Source: Frateuria edaphi (GTDB lineage: Bacteria > Pseudomonadota > Gammaproteobacteria > Xanthomonadales > Rhodanobacteraceae). Taken from it: 64,000 nt of DNA. Each line of letters starts with the position of its first letter. Position 1 is the stretch's first letter. The stretch covers positions 1,736,001-1,800,000 of the forward strand of contig NZ_CP088251.1 of assembly GCF_021117405.1 (NCBI RefSeq), read 5' to 3'. The notes under the pieces were generated by a model. It saw only the letters and a list, made by a program, of their open reading frames with translations, was not told the origin of the DNA and searched no databases. This document shows positions 16,623 through 25,517 of this stretch, one piece after another. Made by a program: the position numbers and the translations under genes.

Positions 16623-18158
16623 TCAGTGCTCCGCGGTCGGCGCCGGAGCGGGCTGCGCACGGACCTTGGCCACCTCTTCCTTGGTCACCTGCCCGCCCGG
16701 GTTGTCCCAGCTGTTGAGCACGTAGGTGAGCAGGTTGGCCACCTCGTCGTCGGTCAGCTGCGTCATCGGCGGCATCACCGAGTCGTATTCCTTGCCGTTG
16801 ACCGTGACCTTGCCGGTCAGGCCGTGCAGCGGGATCGCGATCAGCTTGTCCTTGTCTTCCTTCACCAGCTTCGCCACGAGGTCGGACTTGGCCAGCGGCG
16901 GGAACACACCTGGCAGGCCTTCGCCGTTGGCCTGGTGGCAGACCGAGCAGGTGCCGGTGAACAGCTGCTTGCCGGCGGCAACCTGGTCGCCCTTGCTGAG
17001 CGTGCCGGCGGCGTTGGCCTTGGCCGCGGTGCTCACCGCATGCAGGTTCGGTTCGGCGCGGTCGCCCAGGTAGACCGAGTCGACCTCCTTGCCCGAGTAG
17101 ATCGCCTTGTTCTCCGGACCATCCACTTTCAGGATGCCCAACGCGCCCTTGTTGAACGCGCGGAAGATCGAGTGATCGACCAGCACGTAGCTGCCCGGCA
17201 CGTCGGTGTGGAACTCCACGATGGCCGCGCCGCCGGAGGGGATCAGCGTGGTCTGCACGTTCTCCTGCGGATGCAGGCCGCCTTCCTGCTGCACGCGGTC
17301 GAAGATCTCGCCGATCACGTGGAAGCTGGAGACCAGGTTCGGGCCGCCGTTGCCCACGAACAGGCGCACCGATTCGCCGACCTTCGCGGTCAGCGCCTTG
17401 TCGCCGGTGAGCGCGCCCTCGTGGCCGTTGAACAGCACGTAGGTCGGCCGCTCGTCGATCGCCTTGTCCATGTCGAACGGCTGGTGGCCTTTCTCGCGGT
17501 ACTTGCCGGTGGTGTAGAAGTCGCCCTGCATCACGTAGTACTCGTGGTCGACCTTGGGCAGGCCCTGCGGCGGCTCGACCAGGATCAGGCCGTACATGCC
17601 GTTGGCAATGTGCATGCCCACCGGCGCGGTGGCGCAGTGGTAGACATAGATGCCGGCGTTGAGCGCCTTGAAGGTGAACTGCGACTCGTGCCCCGGCGCG
17701 GTGAAGCTCGACGCGGCGCCACCGCCCGGACCGGTCACGCCGTGCAGGTCGATGTTGTGCGGCATCTTGCTGGTCGGCGAATTCTTCAGGTGGAACTCGA
17801 CCGTGTCGCCCTGGCGCACGCGGATGAAGCTGCCCGGCACCGTGCCGCCGAAGGTCCAGTAGGTGTAGGTGACGCCCTCGGAGATCGGCATCTCCTTCTC
17901 GATCACTTCCAGCTCGACGATGACCTTCGCCGGGTAGTTGCGGTGGATCGGCGGCGGCACGTGCGGCGGGCTGGTCAGCACCGCGTGGATCGGCTCGCCC
18001 TGCGGCGGGCCGAAGTCGGTCGGCGCGGGCAGCGGCGCGGGCGCCGCGTAGGCGGCCGGGCTGGCGGACAAGGCCGCTTCGGCAGCCTGCTTTCCGGAGC
18101 AGGCGGCGAGGGCCAGCATGCTGGCGGCCGCGAGCACGGTGGACAGCATTCGTGACAT
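16623..18158 (-). CDS. nirK: Copper nitrite reductase NirK with C-terminal cytochrome c domain
   Basis: 511 residues from ATG 18158. The N-terminus has a lipobox-like MLALAAC (Cys20), so membrane anchoring on the periplasmic side is likely. Two cupredoxin domains follow (about 75-380): MPHNIDLHG and [12 protein letters not shown] carry the type 1 and type 2 copper ligands, and [11 protein letters not shown] holds the third type 2 His. Residues about 400-500 form a class I cytochrome c with TCSVCH heme attachment and a MPPM distal Met region. The enzyme reduces nitrite to NO in denitrification; the fused heme domain should pass electrons to the type 1 copper. A Dnr-type box lies 60.5 bp upstream, with TACGCT as a -10 candidate at 18185-18190. 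Confidence 0.97.
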   Translation of the reverse strand: MSRMLSTVLAAASMLALAACSGKQAAEAALSASPAAYAAPAPLPAPTDFGPPQGEPIHAVLTSPPHVPPPIHRNYPAKVIVELEVIEKEMPISEGVTYTYWTFGGTVPGSFIRVRQGDTVEFHLKNSPTSKMPHNIDLHGVTGPGGGAASSFTAPGHESQFTFKALNAGIYVYHCATAPVGMHIANGMYGLILVEPPQGLPKVDHEYYVMQGDFYTTGKYREKGHQPFDMDKAIDERPTYVLFNGHEGALTGDKALTAKVGESVRLFVGNGGPNLVSSFHVIGEIFDRVQQEGGLHPQENVQTTLIPSGGAAIVEFHTDVPGSYVLVDHSIFRAFNKGALGILKVDGPENKAIYSGKEVDSVYLGDRAEPNLHAVSTAAKANAAGTLSKGDQVAAGKQLFTGTCSVCHQANGEGLPGVFPPLAKSDLVAKLVKEDKDKLIAIPLHGLTGKVTVNGKEYDSVMPPMTQLTDDEVANLLTYVLNSWDNPGGQVTKEEVAKVRAQPAPAPTAEH

Positions 18159-18211
18159 GGGGTGTCTCCTGTGGTGTCGACGCCAGCGTAGGTTCGGGCC
18201 TTCACCCGCGC

Positions 18212-18225
18212 TTGACTTGCGTCAG
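18212..18225 (-). promoter_or_regulatory. FNR/Dnr-type box upstream of nirK
   Basis: TTGACTTGCGTCAG, one mismatch at the last base; centre 18218.5 is 60.5 bp before the ATG. A -10-like TACGCT on the minus strand at 18190-18185 sits at the distance expected for a site centred at -41.5. nirK being a standard Dnr/Nnr target anchors the meaning of the motif here. Confidence 0.7.
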
Positions 18226-18318
18226 GCGCGCCACAGGAAAGCGGCCGCTGCGTCAGCCTGCCACACCGGCCGCTCCCGCCGGGCGCATGCGTCCCGGCGG
18301 GACTTTGACCGGGGGCAC

Positions 18319-19689
18319 TCAGTCGGCTTCCACCCAGAGGCGGTCGATCAGCAACGCATCGCCCGCCGGCGCGCCAGCCGCATTGACGCGCACGAAGCTG
18401 AGCGTCAGTGCATCGAGCGGCGCGGGCCAGATCCGGGCGAGCACGTCCTGCGCTGGAAGCACGATCTTCACCGGCGCGTGCATGGCGGCCATGCCGCCAC
18501 CGGCCATCATCCGTGCGTGGCGTGCGACGCTGACCTCGAAGGGCCCGAGCGTACCGACCAGGTAGGTCTGTTCCGGTTGTGCCAGGCCTTCGGCAGGCAG
18601 GTTCAACAGGATCTTGTAGAAATAGCCGCCCTGCGTGCCCGTCCCGGTGAGGGCGACGCCATCGAGCACGATCCGCACCGCCTTGCCGGGCGACGTCGCG
18701 CCCTGCCCCTGCGAGGTAGCCAGGCTGCGCAACCGATTGCGCCCGTCCGTGGTCAGGGGAATCCGCACGCGCGTGGACTGTGGCCCCAGCGCCAGCCCGC
18801 CCATGCCGCCCAGCGAGGCACCCTGCACCGGCAGCGGGGAGGCAAAGGCGTCCTGGATCGCGTGCAGCGGCGCGGCGTAACCGCTCGGCTGGCCCGCCGG
18901 CAGGGTCGAATCGTCGTACCGATAGCCGAGGATGCTCGGCGCGTAGGTGTCCACCCGCTTCATGCCCGACACCGCGGCGCCATAGGAAAACGATCCGGAC
19001 CAGTAGCTGGCCGTCTTGGCGGGCATGTGCCGTCCGTCACCGGCCAGCACCCAGGCATCCCACAGGCGGTCGATGTTCGCGTGGTGCACCCAGAAGATCG
19101 GGTCGCGCGGCGACACCGCGATGTTGTCCATGGTCCCGCCAATCAGGTTGTGCACGCCGTTGTGGGGCGCGGTCTCCACCGCCGGCTCGAAGGCGTAGGG
19201 TTTGCCCTGCTGGAAGTTGGTCAGGCCAGGATCGAAGGCGCCCAGGGTGCACGCGCCGGAAACGTCCGTACCGGTGCGGTTGCGCAGGTAGAGCGGTGAG
19301 CTGGGGTCCTGGAATTCCGCAGGCATGACCGGGTACTCGTAGTAGTTCCAGTAGGGCAGCGCCAGCGCGCTGTTGCCCGAGACCTTGCGCAGTCGCGCCT
19401 CGAAGCGCGCCAGGAAACCGCGATGCCAGGCAAGGAAATACGGCTTGCCGTGCGGACAGAAGTTGGCGTGCACGTTCGTCCAGTAGGCCCAGCTGCCAGG
19501 CTTCGTGGAGTCCAGGTTGGCGCGCATCTTGGCGATCGCGTCAAGGAAGGCCTGATACAGAGGGCCGTCGCGGAACTGCGGCCACGAGGGCCGCGTACGC
19601 AAGCTGGTCGCCGCCATGGCCCCGCGAGGGAGCATGGGGACCAGTGCCAGTGATGCCGACGCCTGCAGGAATTGTCTCCGGTTGATCAT
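18319..19689 (-). CDS. Tyrosinase-like type 3 copper oxidase, Tat-exported
   Basis: 456 residues from ATG 19689; an ATG 12 bases upstream (MEDTM) is possible. The N-terminus INRRQFLQASASLALVP then AMA is a twin-arginine signal peptide. CuA-type histidines lie in NVHANFCPHGKPYFLAWHRGFL (read in parts: VHANFCPHG and LAWHRGF), and CuB histidines in PHNGVHNLIGG and PIFWVHHANIDRLWD. The C-terminal 200 residues are beta-rich and resemble the tail domain of plant and bacterial polyphenol oxidases. It would oxidise phenols in the periplasm using O2, so placement beside nirK is odd. A full-consensus Dnr-type box is 117 bp upstream. Confidence 0.88.
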   Translation of the reverse strand: MINRRQFLQASASLALVPMLPRGAMAATSLRTRPSWPQFRDGPLYQAFLDAIAKMRANLDSTKPGSWAYWTNVHANFCPHGKPYFLAWHRGFLARFEARLRKVSGNSALALPYWNYYEYPVMPAEFQDPSSPLYLRNRTGTDVSGACTLGAFDPGLTNFQQGKPYAFEPAVETAPHNGVHNLIGGTMDNIAVSPRDPIFWVHHANIDRLWDAWVLAGDGRHMPAKTASYWSGSFSYGAAVSGMKRVDTYAPSILGYRYDDSTLPAGQPSGYAAPLHAIQDAFASPLPVQGASLGGMGGLALGPQSTRVRIPLTTDGRNRLRSLATSQGQGATSPGKAVRIVLDGVALTGTGTQGGYFYKILLNLPAEGLAQPEQTYLVGTLGPFEVSVARHARMMAGGGMAAMHAPVKIVLPAQDVLARIWPAPLDALTLSFVRVNAAGAPAGDALLIDRLWVEAD

Positions 19690-19799
19690 TGTGTCCTCCA
19701 TTCCGGTGCGTGGCTGGCGGCCCAGCATCGCCGCAGCCCTCGGTCTTGCCGCGCGCATCGGCGCGCAACCGGAACCTAGGGCGATGGCGAGGGCCGGCG

Positions 19800-19813
19800 T
19801 TGATGCACGTCAA
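19800..19813 (-). promoter_or_regulatory. FNR/Dnr-type box in the tyrosinase/ABC-exporter intergenic region
   Basis: TTGATGCACGTCAA fits the consensus. Centre is 117.5 bp before the tyrosinase ATG, further than usual. The 517-bp interval 19690-20206 holds this box and one at 20106-20119 for the divergent exporter; I see no gene in it. Confidence 0.55.
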
Positions 19814-20105
19814 CCGGTCACGCGGTGGTGGGCGCGGGATAGTGAAGGGACTCGACCGCAAAGGCGCGCGGCGCGGGAACCGCCCTGGAGCTTTAACCGC
19901 CCGGGCGGCAGCGCCGCCCCGCCCGCCATAGCGTTCGCTTATCGCCATCAGCCCTGGAGACGATGAGCCGGACATTGACCTTCGGCCACGTCATCTGTTT
20001 TGCGATGGCGCGGCAGAGCCCCGCTCCGCCGCGCCTCCGGAGGGGATCCGATCGGCATCCAACCCGAACGCCCCATGCGCCCTCGTCCGGCACGCGGCAC
20101 TGCCC

Positions 20106-20119
20106 TTGACGTGCATCAA
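20106..20119 (+). promoter_or_regulatory. FNR/Dnr-type box upstream of the ABC exporter operon
   Basis: TTGACGTGCATCAA fits the consensus; centre 20112.5 is 94.5 bp before ATG 20207, implying a leader of about 50 nt if it works at -41.5. Confidence 0.6.
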
Positions 20120-20206
20120 AGCCGCCGGACGACGCCGACCTATGCTCCGAGCGAACGGTTCGGCGCGCTCTGCAAGGCCCCGCACCGGCTCGCAGGAGCC
20201 AGCCGA

Positions 20207-21289
20207 ATGCCAAACGATGCACCCCACGCCCCACCGGCAACGACCGCCCACGCCGTGTCGCCGCGCCCGGCGCGACGCCGCCATGGGGTGGCATGGGTCG
20301 CAGTTGTTGCGCTCGTCCTGGTGATCGGCGCGGTCGCGACCTGGCGAATGCTTCCCCCGCGGGTGGCCGTGGTGCATGCGCACCGCGGCACCGCGATCGA
20401 GGCGGTCTATGCGACCGGCACGGTGGAGCCGACCATCATGCTGCCGATTGCCGCGCGCATCACCGCGCGCCTGGTCGAACTGGACGCCGACGAGGGCGAT
20501 CGCGTGCGCGCCGGCCAGCAGTTGGCCAGGCTCGAGGACACCGACCTGGCCAGCAACCTCGCCCAGCTGCGTTCGCAGGAAGCTTTCGCGCACGACGAAT
20601 ACCGCCGCTACGCCGCGCTGCTGCCGCGCGGCGTCATCGCGCGCACGCAGTACGACAAGGCGCGCTCGGACTGGCTGTCGGCCCGCTCCGCCGCCAGCCG
20701 CGCCGCCGCCGAGTTGCGCTACGCCCGGCTGCTGGCGCCGACGGCGGGCACCGTGATCCGTCGCGACGGCGAGATCGGCCAGTTGATGACGCCGGGGAGC
20801 ACCGTGTTCTGGCTGGCGGTCGATTCGCCACCGCGGGTGACCGCCGACGTCGACGAGGAGGACATTGCGCGGGTGGCGTCCGGTCAGGCGGTGCTGATCC
20901 GCGCCGACGCCTTTCCGGGAAAGGTATTCCAGGGCCGCGTGCACGGCATCACGCCGAAGGGCGATCCGACCGGCCGCAGCTACCGCGTGCGCATCGCGTT
21001 CGAAGGGCGCACGCCGTTGCAGGTGGGCATGACTGCGGACGTCAACATCATCGTGCGCCGCCACGAGCGCGCGCTGCTGCTGCCCGATGACGCGCTGGTC
21101 GGCGATCGGGTGTGGGTCGTACGCAATGGACGGCTGCAGTCGCGGCGGGTCGGTGTCGGGATCCGCGGCGAGCGGCAGGTCGAGATCACGACAGGCCTGT
21201 CCGCTGACGATGCCGTCGTGGCGATGCCGGCGGGAGACTTTCGCGCGAACGCAAAGGTGCGTGCGGTGGCTATGGGAGCCGGCCCATGA
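20207..21289 (+). CDS. Periplasmic adaptor (HlyD/MacA family) of an ABC exporter
   Basis: 360 residues from ATG 20207. One N-terminal membrane segment (WVAVVALVLVIGAVATW, about residues 30-46) anchors a membrane-fusion protein: lipoyl-like halves ATGTVEPTIMLPIAARI and YARLLAPTAGTVIRRDGEIGQ surround a short helical hairpin, followed by beta-barrel domains. The stop overlaps the start of the permease gene (ATGA). With the next two genes it forms a MacAB/DevBCA-like tripartite exporter; no outer-membrane channel is encoded here. Substrate unknown. A Dnr-type box precedes it. Confidence 0.85.
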   Translation: MPNDAPHAPPATTAHAVSPRPARRRHGVAWVAVVALVLVIGAVATWRMLPPRVAVVHAHRGTAIEAVYATGTVEPTIMLPIAARITARLVELDADEGDRVRAGQQLARLEDTDLASNLAQLRSQEAFAHDEYRRYAALLPRGVIARTQYDKARSDWLSARSAASRAAAELRYARLLAPTAGTVIRRDGEIGQLMTPGSTVFWLAVDSPPRVTADVDEEDIARVASGQAVLIRADAFPGKVFQGRVHGITPKGDPTGRSYRVRIAFEGRTPLQVGMTADVNIIVRRHERALLLPDDALVGDRVWVVRNGRLQSRRVGVGIRGERQVEITTGLSADDAVVAMPAGDFRANAKVRAVAMGAGP

Positions 21290-22532
21290 TCCGCCTGCTC
21301 GTGGACGTCGCCGCACGGCACCTGCTGGCGCGCCGGCGGCAGAGCATCGTCTCGTTGCTGGGCGTGGTGCTGGGCGTGTCCTTCTTCCTGTCGATCTCCG
21401 CGATGATGCGCGGCTCGGAGCAGGACATCATCCACCGCCTGGTGGACAACGCGCCGCACATCACCATCGAGGACGAATACCGCAATCCCACCCTGCAGCC
21501 GGTAAGCCAGCTGTTCCCGGACGCCGCCGTGCAACTGCATCACCTGGTGCCGCAGACCGAGACGCGTGGCATCCGCGGCTACCCGCAGATACTGGACTAC
21601 CTGCGGCGCACGCCGGGCCTGCGCGCATCGGCGGTACTGAGCGGCCAGGCGCTGGCGAGCTTCGCCGGCAAGGACCGCGCGATCGGCCTGTACGGCATCG
21701 TCGCCAGCGAGTACGCACAGGTCTCGACGATCCGCCGCTACATGGTGCAGGGCTCGCTGGACGAACTGGAGGCCAATCCGAACGGCATCGTCATCGGCGA
21801 CGAACTGGCGCGGCGGATGAGCCTGGGCATGGGCAACAACCTGCGCGTGGCCAGCACCACCGGCCAGGTGCGCACGTTCAAGATCATCGGCCTGTTCCAC
21901 ACGGGGCGATCGGACTTCGATGCCGGGCAGGCCTTCGTCGCGCTCAAGCGCGTGCAGTCGATGCTCGACCGCCCCAACCGCATCAACACCATCGTGATCA
22001 GGCTCGCCGACCCCAACGCCGCGCGCACCGAGGCGGCGCGCATCGAGGAGCGCGTGCGCTACAAGACGGTGTCCTGGCAGGAGCGCTCGGAGGACCTGAT
22101 GAGCGCGCTGGCGATCCGCAGCGTGATCATGTACGCGGTGGTCGGCGCGGTGCTCGTGGTGGCCGCGTTCGGCATCTACAACGTGATCTCCACGGTGGTG
22201 CTGGAGAAGCAGCGCGACATCGCCATCCTGCGCGCGATGGGCTTCCAGGCGCGCGACATCGAAAGCATGTTCCTCGCCCAGGGCGCGCTGATCGGCGCTG
22301 TCGGCAACGTGTTCGGCATCGGGCTGGGCTGCGGGTTGATGGCCGGGCTGATGCGCATCCACTTCCGCGTCCCCGGCAGCACCGACGTCAACTACCTGGC
22401 GATTGACTGGAGCCCGTTCCAGTTCGTCCTGGCCGGCGGGGTGGCCATGCTCGCGGCGATGATCGCGGCCTACCTGCCGGCGCGGCGCGCGGCCAAGGTC
22501 GAGCCGGTCGACGTGCTGCGCGGTGGCACCTG

Positions 22533-22533
<1 letters not shown>
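21286..22533 (+). CDS. ABC transporter permease, MacB/LolC (FtsX) family
   Basis: 415 residues from ATG 21286. The topology is typical of mechanotransmission-type permeases: one N-terminal membrane segment (SIVSLLGVVLGVSFFLSISA), a large periplasmic domain of about 230 residues, and three C-terminal membrane segments with the FtsX pattern IYNVISTVVLEKQRDIAILRAMG, here cited as FGIYNVIST and KQRDIAILRAMGF. The last residues PARRAAKVEPVDVLRGGT match the conserved family end. It couples ATP hydrolysis by the next gene product to periplasmic extrusion through the adaptor. Its stop overlaps the ATPase start by one base. Confidence 0.88.
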
Positions 22534-23207
<674 letters not shown>

Positions 23208-23319
23208 CGGCAGCCGGCTGAAGACGCGTCCCGTGCAGCGGCCTTCGGAGCGCGACAGCGAACCACGAGCCATGCATTGCCCGCACGCCTGCGAAGAACG
23301 GCGCCGGGCTTGCCCGCCT

Positions 23320-24687
23320 CTAACCGGCGAGGCGGTGCGTGTCCCGTCCGTCCGTCGGCCTCCGGCGCGGTGGACGGACGCGGGCGCCCAGCCAGCGGGC
23401 GAACCAGTCGCGGGCGAGCTTCGAGGCGGCCTCGAGGGTGCCGGGCTCCTTGAACAGGTGGGTCGCTCCCGGCACCACGGCCAGTTCGTTCTTGCCGGGG
23501 ATGCGGCGCTGCGCGGCGCGATTGAGCGAGAGCACCTGCCGGTCTTCGCCGGCGACGACCAGCAGGGTCGGTGCGGTCACGCGGGCCAGCGTGCCCGCGC
23601 CGGCGAGGTCGGGTCGCCCGCTGCGCAGGACCACCGCGACGATGTCGCGCGGTCGCTCCGCCGCGACCACCAACGCCGCAGCAGCGCCGGTACCGGCGCC
23701 GAACAATCCCAGCGGCAGCTGGCCGAGTACCGGATCGAGCCGCACCTTCGCCACCACCGAGGCGAGCCGGCCGGCGAGCGTCGCGATGTCGAAGACCGCG
23801 GCGCGCGAAAGCTCCTCTTCCGGCGTCAGCAGGTTGAACAGCAACGTGCCCATCCCCGCTTGCTGAAGGAACTGCGCGAGGCGGTCGCGCGGGCTATCCC
23901 GGTCGGCGCCGCTGCCGTGGGCAAAGATCACCAGCCCGCGCGCATGGGGCGGCATCGCCAGGTCGCCGGGCAGGCACGCGTCCGGCAGGTCAAACGTGAC
24001 CGGTTCGGCCACCGGCAGCACGGCGGCGGCCCGGGACGGGGCCGACAGCAGCCGCAGCACCTCCGTGTCGTCGACCGGATGGAAGTCCTCGTAGAACGCC
24101 CCGACCGCCCGGAAGTGCGCCGGCGCGTGCAGGCACACGACATCGTCGGCCAGGTCCTCCAGGCTCTGCAGGCTGTCCGGTGCCGCCACGGGCACGGCTG
24201 CCACCAGCGCGGCCGGATGCTGCTGGCGCAGGGCGTGCAGCGCGGCGCGCATGGTCGCGCCGGTCGCCAGTCCGTCATCGACCACGATCACCACGCGACC
24301 GGTGGGATCGACCGGATGCGCATTCGGGCTGTAGCAGGCGCGGCGCTTGCGGATCACCGCCAGCTGCCGGGCCGCCTCGGCGCGCACGTAGTTCATGCCC
24401 GCGCCGACCATTTCGGAGCGGGCCGTGAGCTGGACGCGCCCCTGCTCGTCGACGGCGCCGATGGCAACCTCGCAGTTGATCGGCGAACCGAGCTTGCGCA
24501 CCAGGATCACGTCGAGGTCGCCGTCCAGCGCATCGGCAACGATGCGTCCGATCGGCACGCCACCGCGCGGGATGGCCAGTACCAGCGGACGCTGGCCGCG
24601 GTAGCTGTCCAATGCCCGGGCCAATTGGCGGCCGGCGTCGCCGCGGTCGGCATAGCGCCGGGTCCTCGATGGAAGCATGCCCTTCAT
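23320..24687 (-). CDS. Phosphoribosyltransferase fused to a degenerate alpha/beta hydrolase
   Basis: 455 residues from ATG 24687. Residues 10-215 are a type I phosphoribosyltransferase-like domain with the PRPP-binding loop VVDDGLATGAT (136-146). Residues about 225-445 resemble a dienelactone-hydrolase-like alpha/beta fold: VIFAHGSG (253-260), an elbow, VAGEDRQV (378-385) and PGATHLF (406-412), which keep the acid and His positions. The elbow reads GLFGAGTGAA, so the usual nucleophile (Ser or Cys in GxSxG) is Gly332 and the hydrolase is probably inactive or altered. It follows dodecin by 53 bases and may share its Dnr-controlled promoter. Substrate unknown. Confidence 0.8.
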   Translation of the reverse strand: MKGMLPSRTRRYADRGDAGRQLARALDSYRGQRPLVLAIPRGGVPIGRIVADALDGDLDVILVRKLGSPINCEVAIGAVDEQGRVQLTARSEMVGAGMNYVRAEAARQLAVIRKRRACYSPNAHPVDPTGRVVIVVDDGLATGATMRAALHALRQQHPAALVAAVPVAAPDSLQSLEDLADDVVCLHAPAHFRAVGAFYEDFHPVDDTEVLRLLSAPSRAAAVLPVAEPVTFDLPDACLPGDLAMPPHARGLVIFAHGSGADRDSPRDRLAQFLQQAGMGTLLFNLLTPEEELSRAAVFDIATLAGRLASVVAKVRLDPVLGQLPLGLFGAGTGAAAALVVAAERPRDIVAVVLRSGRPDLAGAGTLARVTAPTLLVVAGEDRQVLSLNRAAQRRIPGKNELAVVPGATHLFKEPGTLEAASKLARDWFARWLGARVRPPRRRPTDGRDTHRLAG

Positions 24688-24740
24688 GACGGTTGCTCCA
24701 GCCGCAACTGGACGTGCGGCGACTTGCGATTTCGCAGCGT

Positions 24741-24944
24741 TCAGCCGATCACGAAGCTGACCCGCATGCACACGCGCCAGGCCGTGATCTTGCCGTCGGG
24801 TCCGGTGACGACCTTGGTCTCGCTGATCCAGGCGCCCTTGATCCCGTCCAGCGTCTGGGCGGCCCGCTCCAGGCCCTGCCGCACGGCATCTTCCACGCTG
24901 TCGGGTGATTCGGAAATGATCTCGATGACCTTGGCGACGCTCAT
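24741..24944 (-). CDS. Dodecin family flavin-binding protein
   Basis: 67 residues from ATG 24944, the standard dodecin size. The fold pattern is present: SVAKVIEIISESPDSVEDAV, a short helix, IKGAWISETKVV and the final strand WRVCMRVSFVI. The conserved Trp (residue 39) stacks on flavin in bacterial dodecins. Dodecins are cytoplasmic dodecamers that store FMN or riboflavin, and may limit flavin photochemistry. A perfect FNR-type palindrome lies 90 bp upstream, overlapping the osmC stop, so this gene probably has its own anaerobic promoter. Confidence 0.92.
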   Translation of the reverse strand: MSVAKVIEIISESPDSVEDAVRQGLERAAQTLDGIKGAWISETKVVTGPDGKITAWRVCMRVSFVIG

Positions 24945-25027
24945 GGCGCATCCTCCCGGTTGGCTGGCCGTCCGGACCGGTCGGTCGCCGGACACGTCCA
25001 ACCCTAGGCCCCCGGGCGCAGGCGTCG

Positions 25028-25041
25028 TTGATCGGGATCAA
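25028..25041 (-). promoter_or_regulatory. Perfect FNR-type box upstream of dodecin
   Basis: TTGATCGGGATCAA is the full symmetric TTGAT-N4-ATCAA. It overlaps the osmC stop codon (25038-25040); centre 25034.5 is 90.5 bp before the dodecin ATG. Confidence 0.65.
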
Positions 25042-25517
25042 CTCGCCAGCGGAGATGCCGCGCGCAAGGGCAAGGCCGCCCCGGCCGGATCGAGCACCCG
25101 CACATCGACCTCGACGCCCTGGCGCACGCTGCCGGTGACCACGCAGAAGTCCTCGAACTGCGCCAGCACGCGGTCCAGGTGCTCGAGCGACGCGGTCGCG
25201 TCGGCCAATTGCAGGTCGACCTCGATGCGCGGCACGCGCCAGCGTCCGCCCGCGTTGCGCGCGATGGTCGCGCGGGCCTTGGCCGTGATCGGCGCCGGCG
25301 TGTTGCCGAACTTGCGCAACGCGAACAGCAGGCTCGCCGCCAGGCAATTGGCTACCGCCGTGGCCAGCAGGCGCGACGGGTTGGGACCGTGGCCCTGCCC
25401 CAGTGGCGCCGTCTCGTCGGTGGCCAGGTTGGCGATCGCGGTGCCGTCGAAGCGCACGTTGAACTCGTATTCGCCCACCTGGGTCAGGCTGATTTCGACC
25501 GTCTGCGCCTCGCTCAC
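25038..25517 (-). CDS. OsmC-like protein
   Basis: 159 residues from GTG 25517; the GTGA overlaps the RND gene stop. OsmC-fold features are GPNPSRLLATAVANCLAASL (read as NPSRLLATAVANCL, the helix with the first redox Cys) and EDFCVVTGSVRQGVEV with the second Cys near residue 127. OsmC/Ohr proteins reduce hydroperoxides or persulfides with a cysteine pair. It ends the sulfide operon headed by sqr, so a role with sulfane sulfur is attractive but inferred. Confidence 0.85.
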   Translation of the reverse strand: MSEAQTVEISLTQVGEYEFNVRFDGTAIANLATDETAPLGQGHGPNPSRLLATAVANCLAASLLFALRKFGNTPAPITAKARATIARNAGGRWRVPRIEVDLQLADATASLEHLDRVLAQFEDFCVVTGSVRQGVEVDVRVLDPAGAALPLRAASPLAS

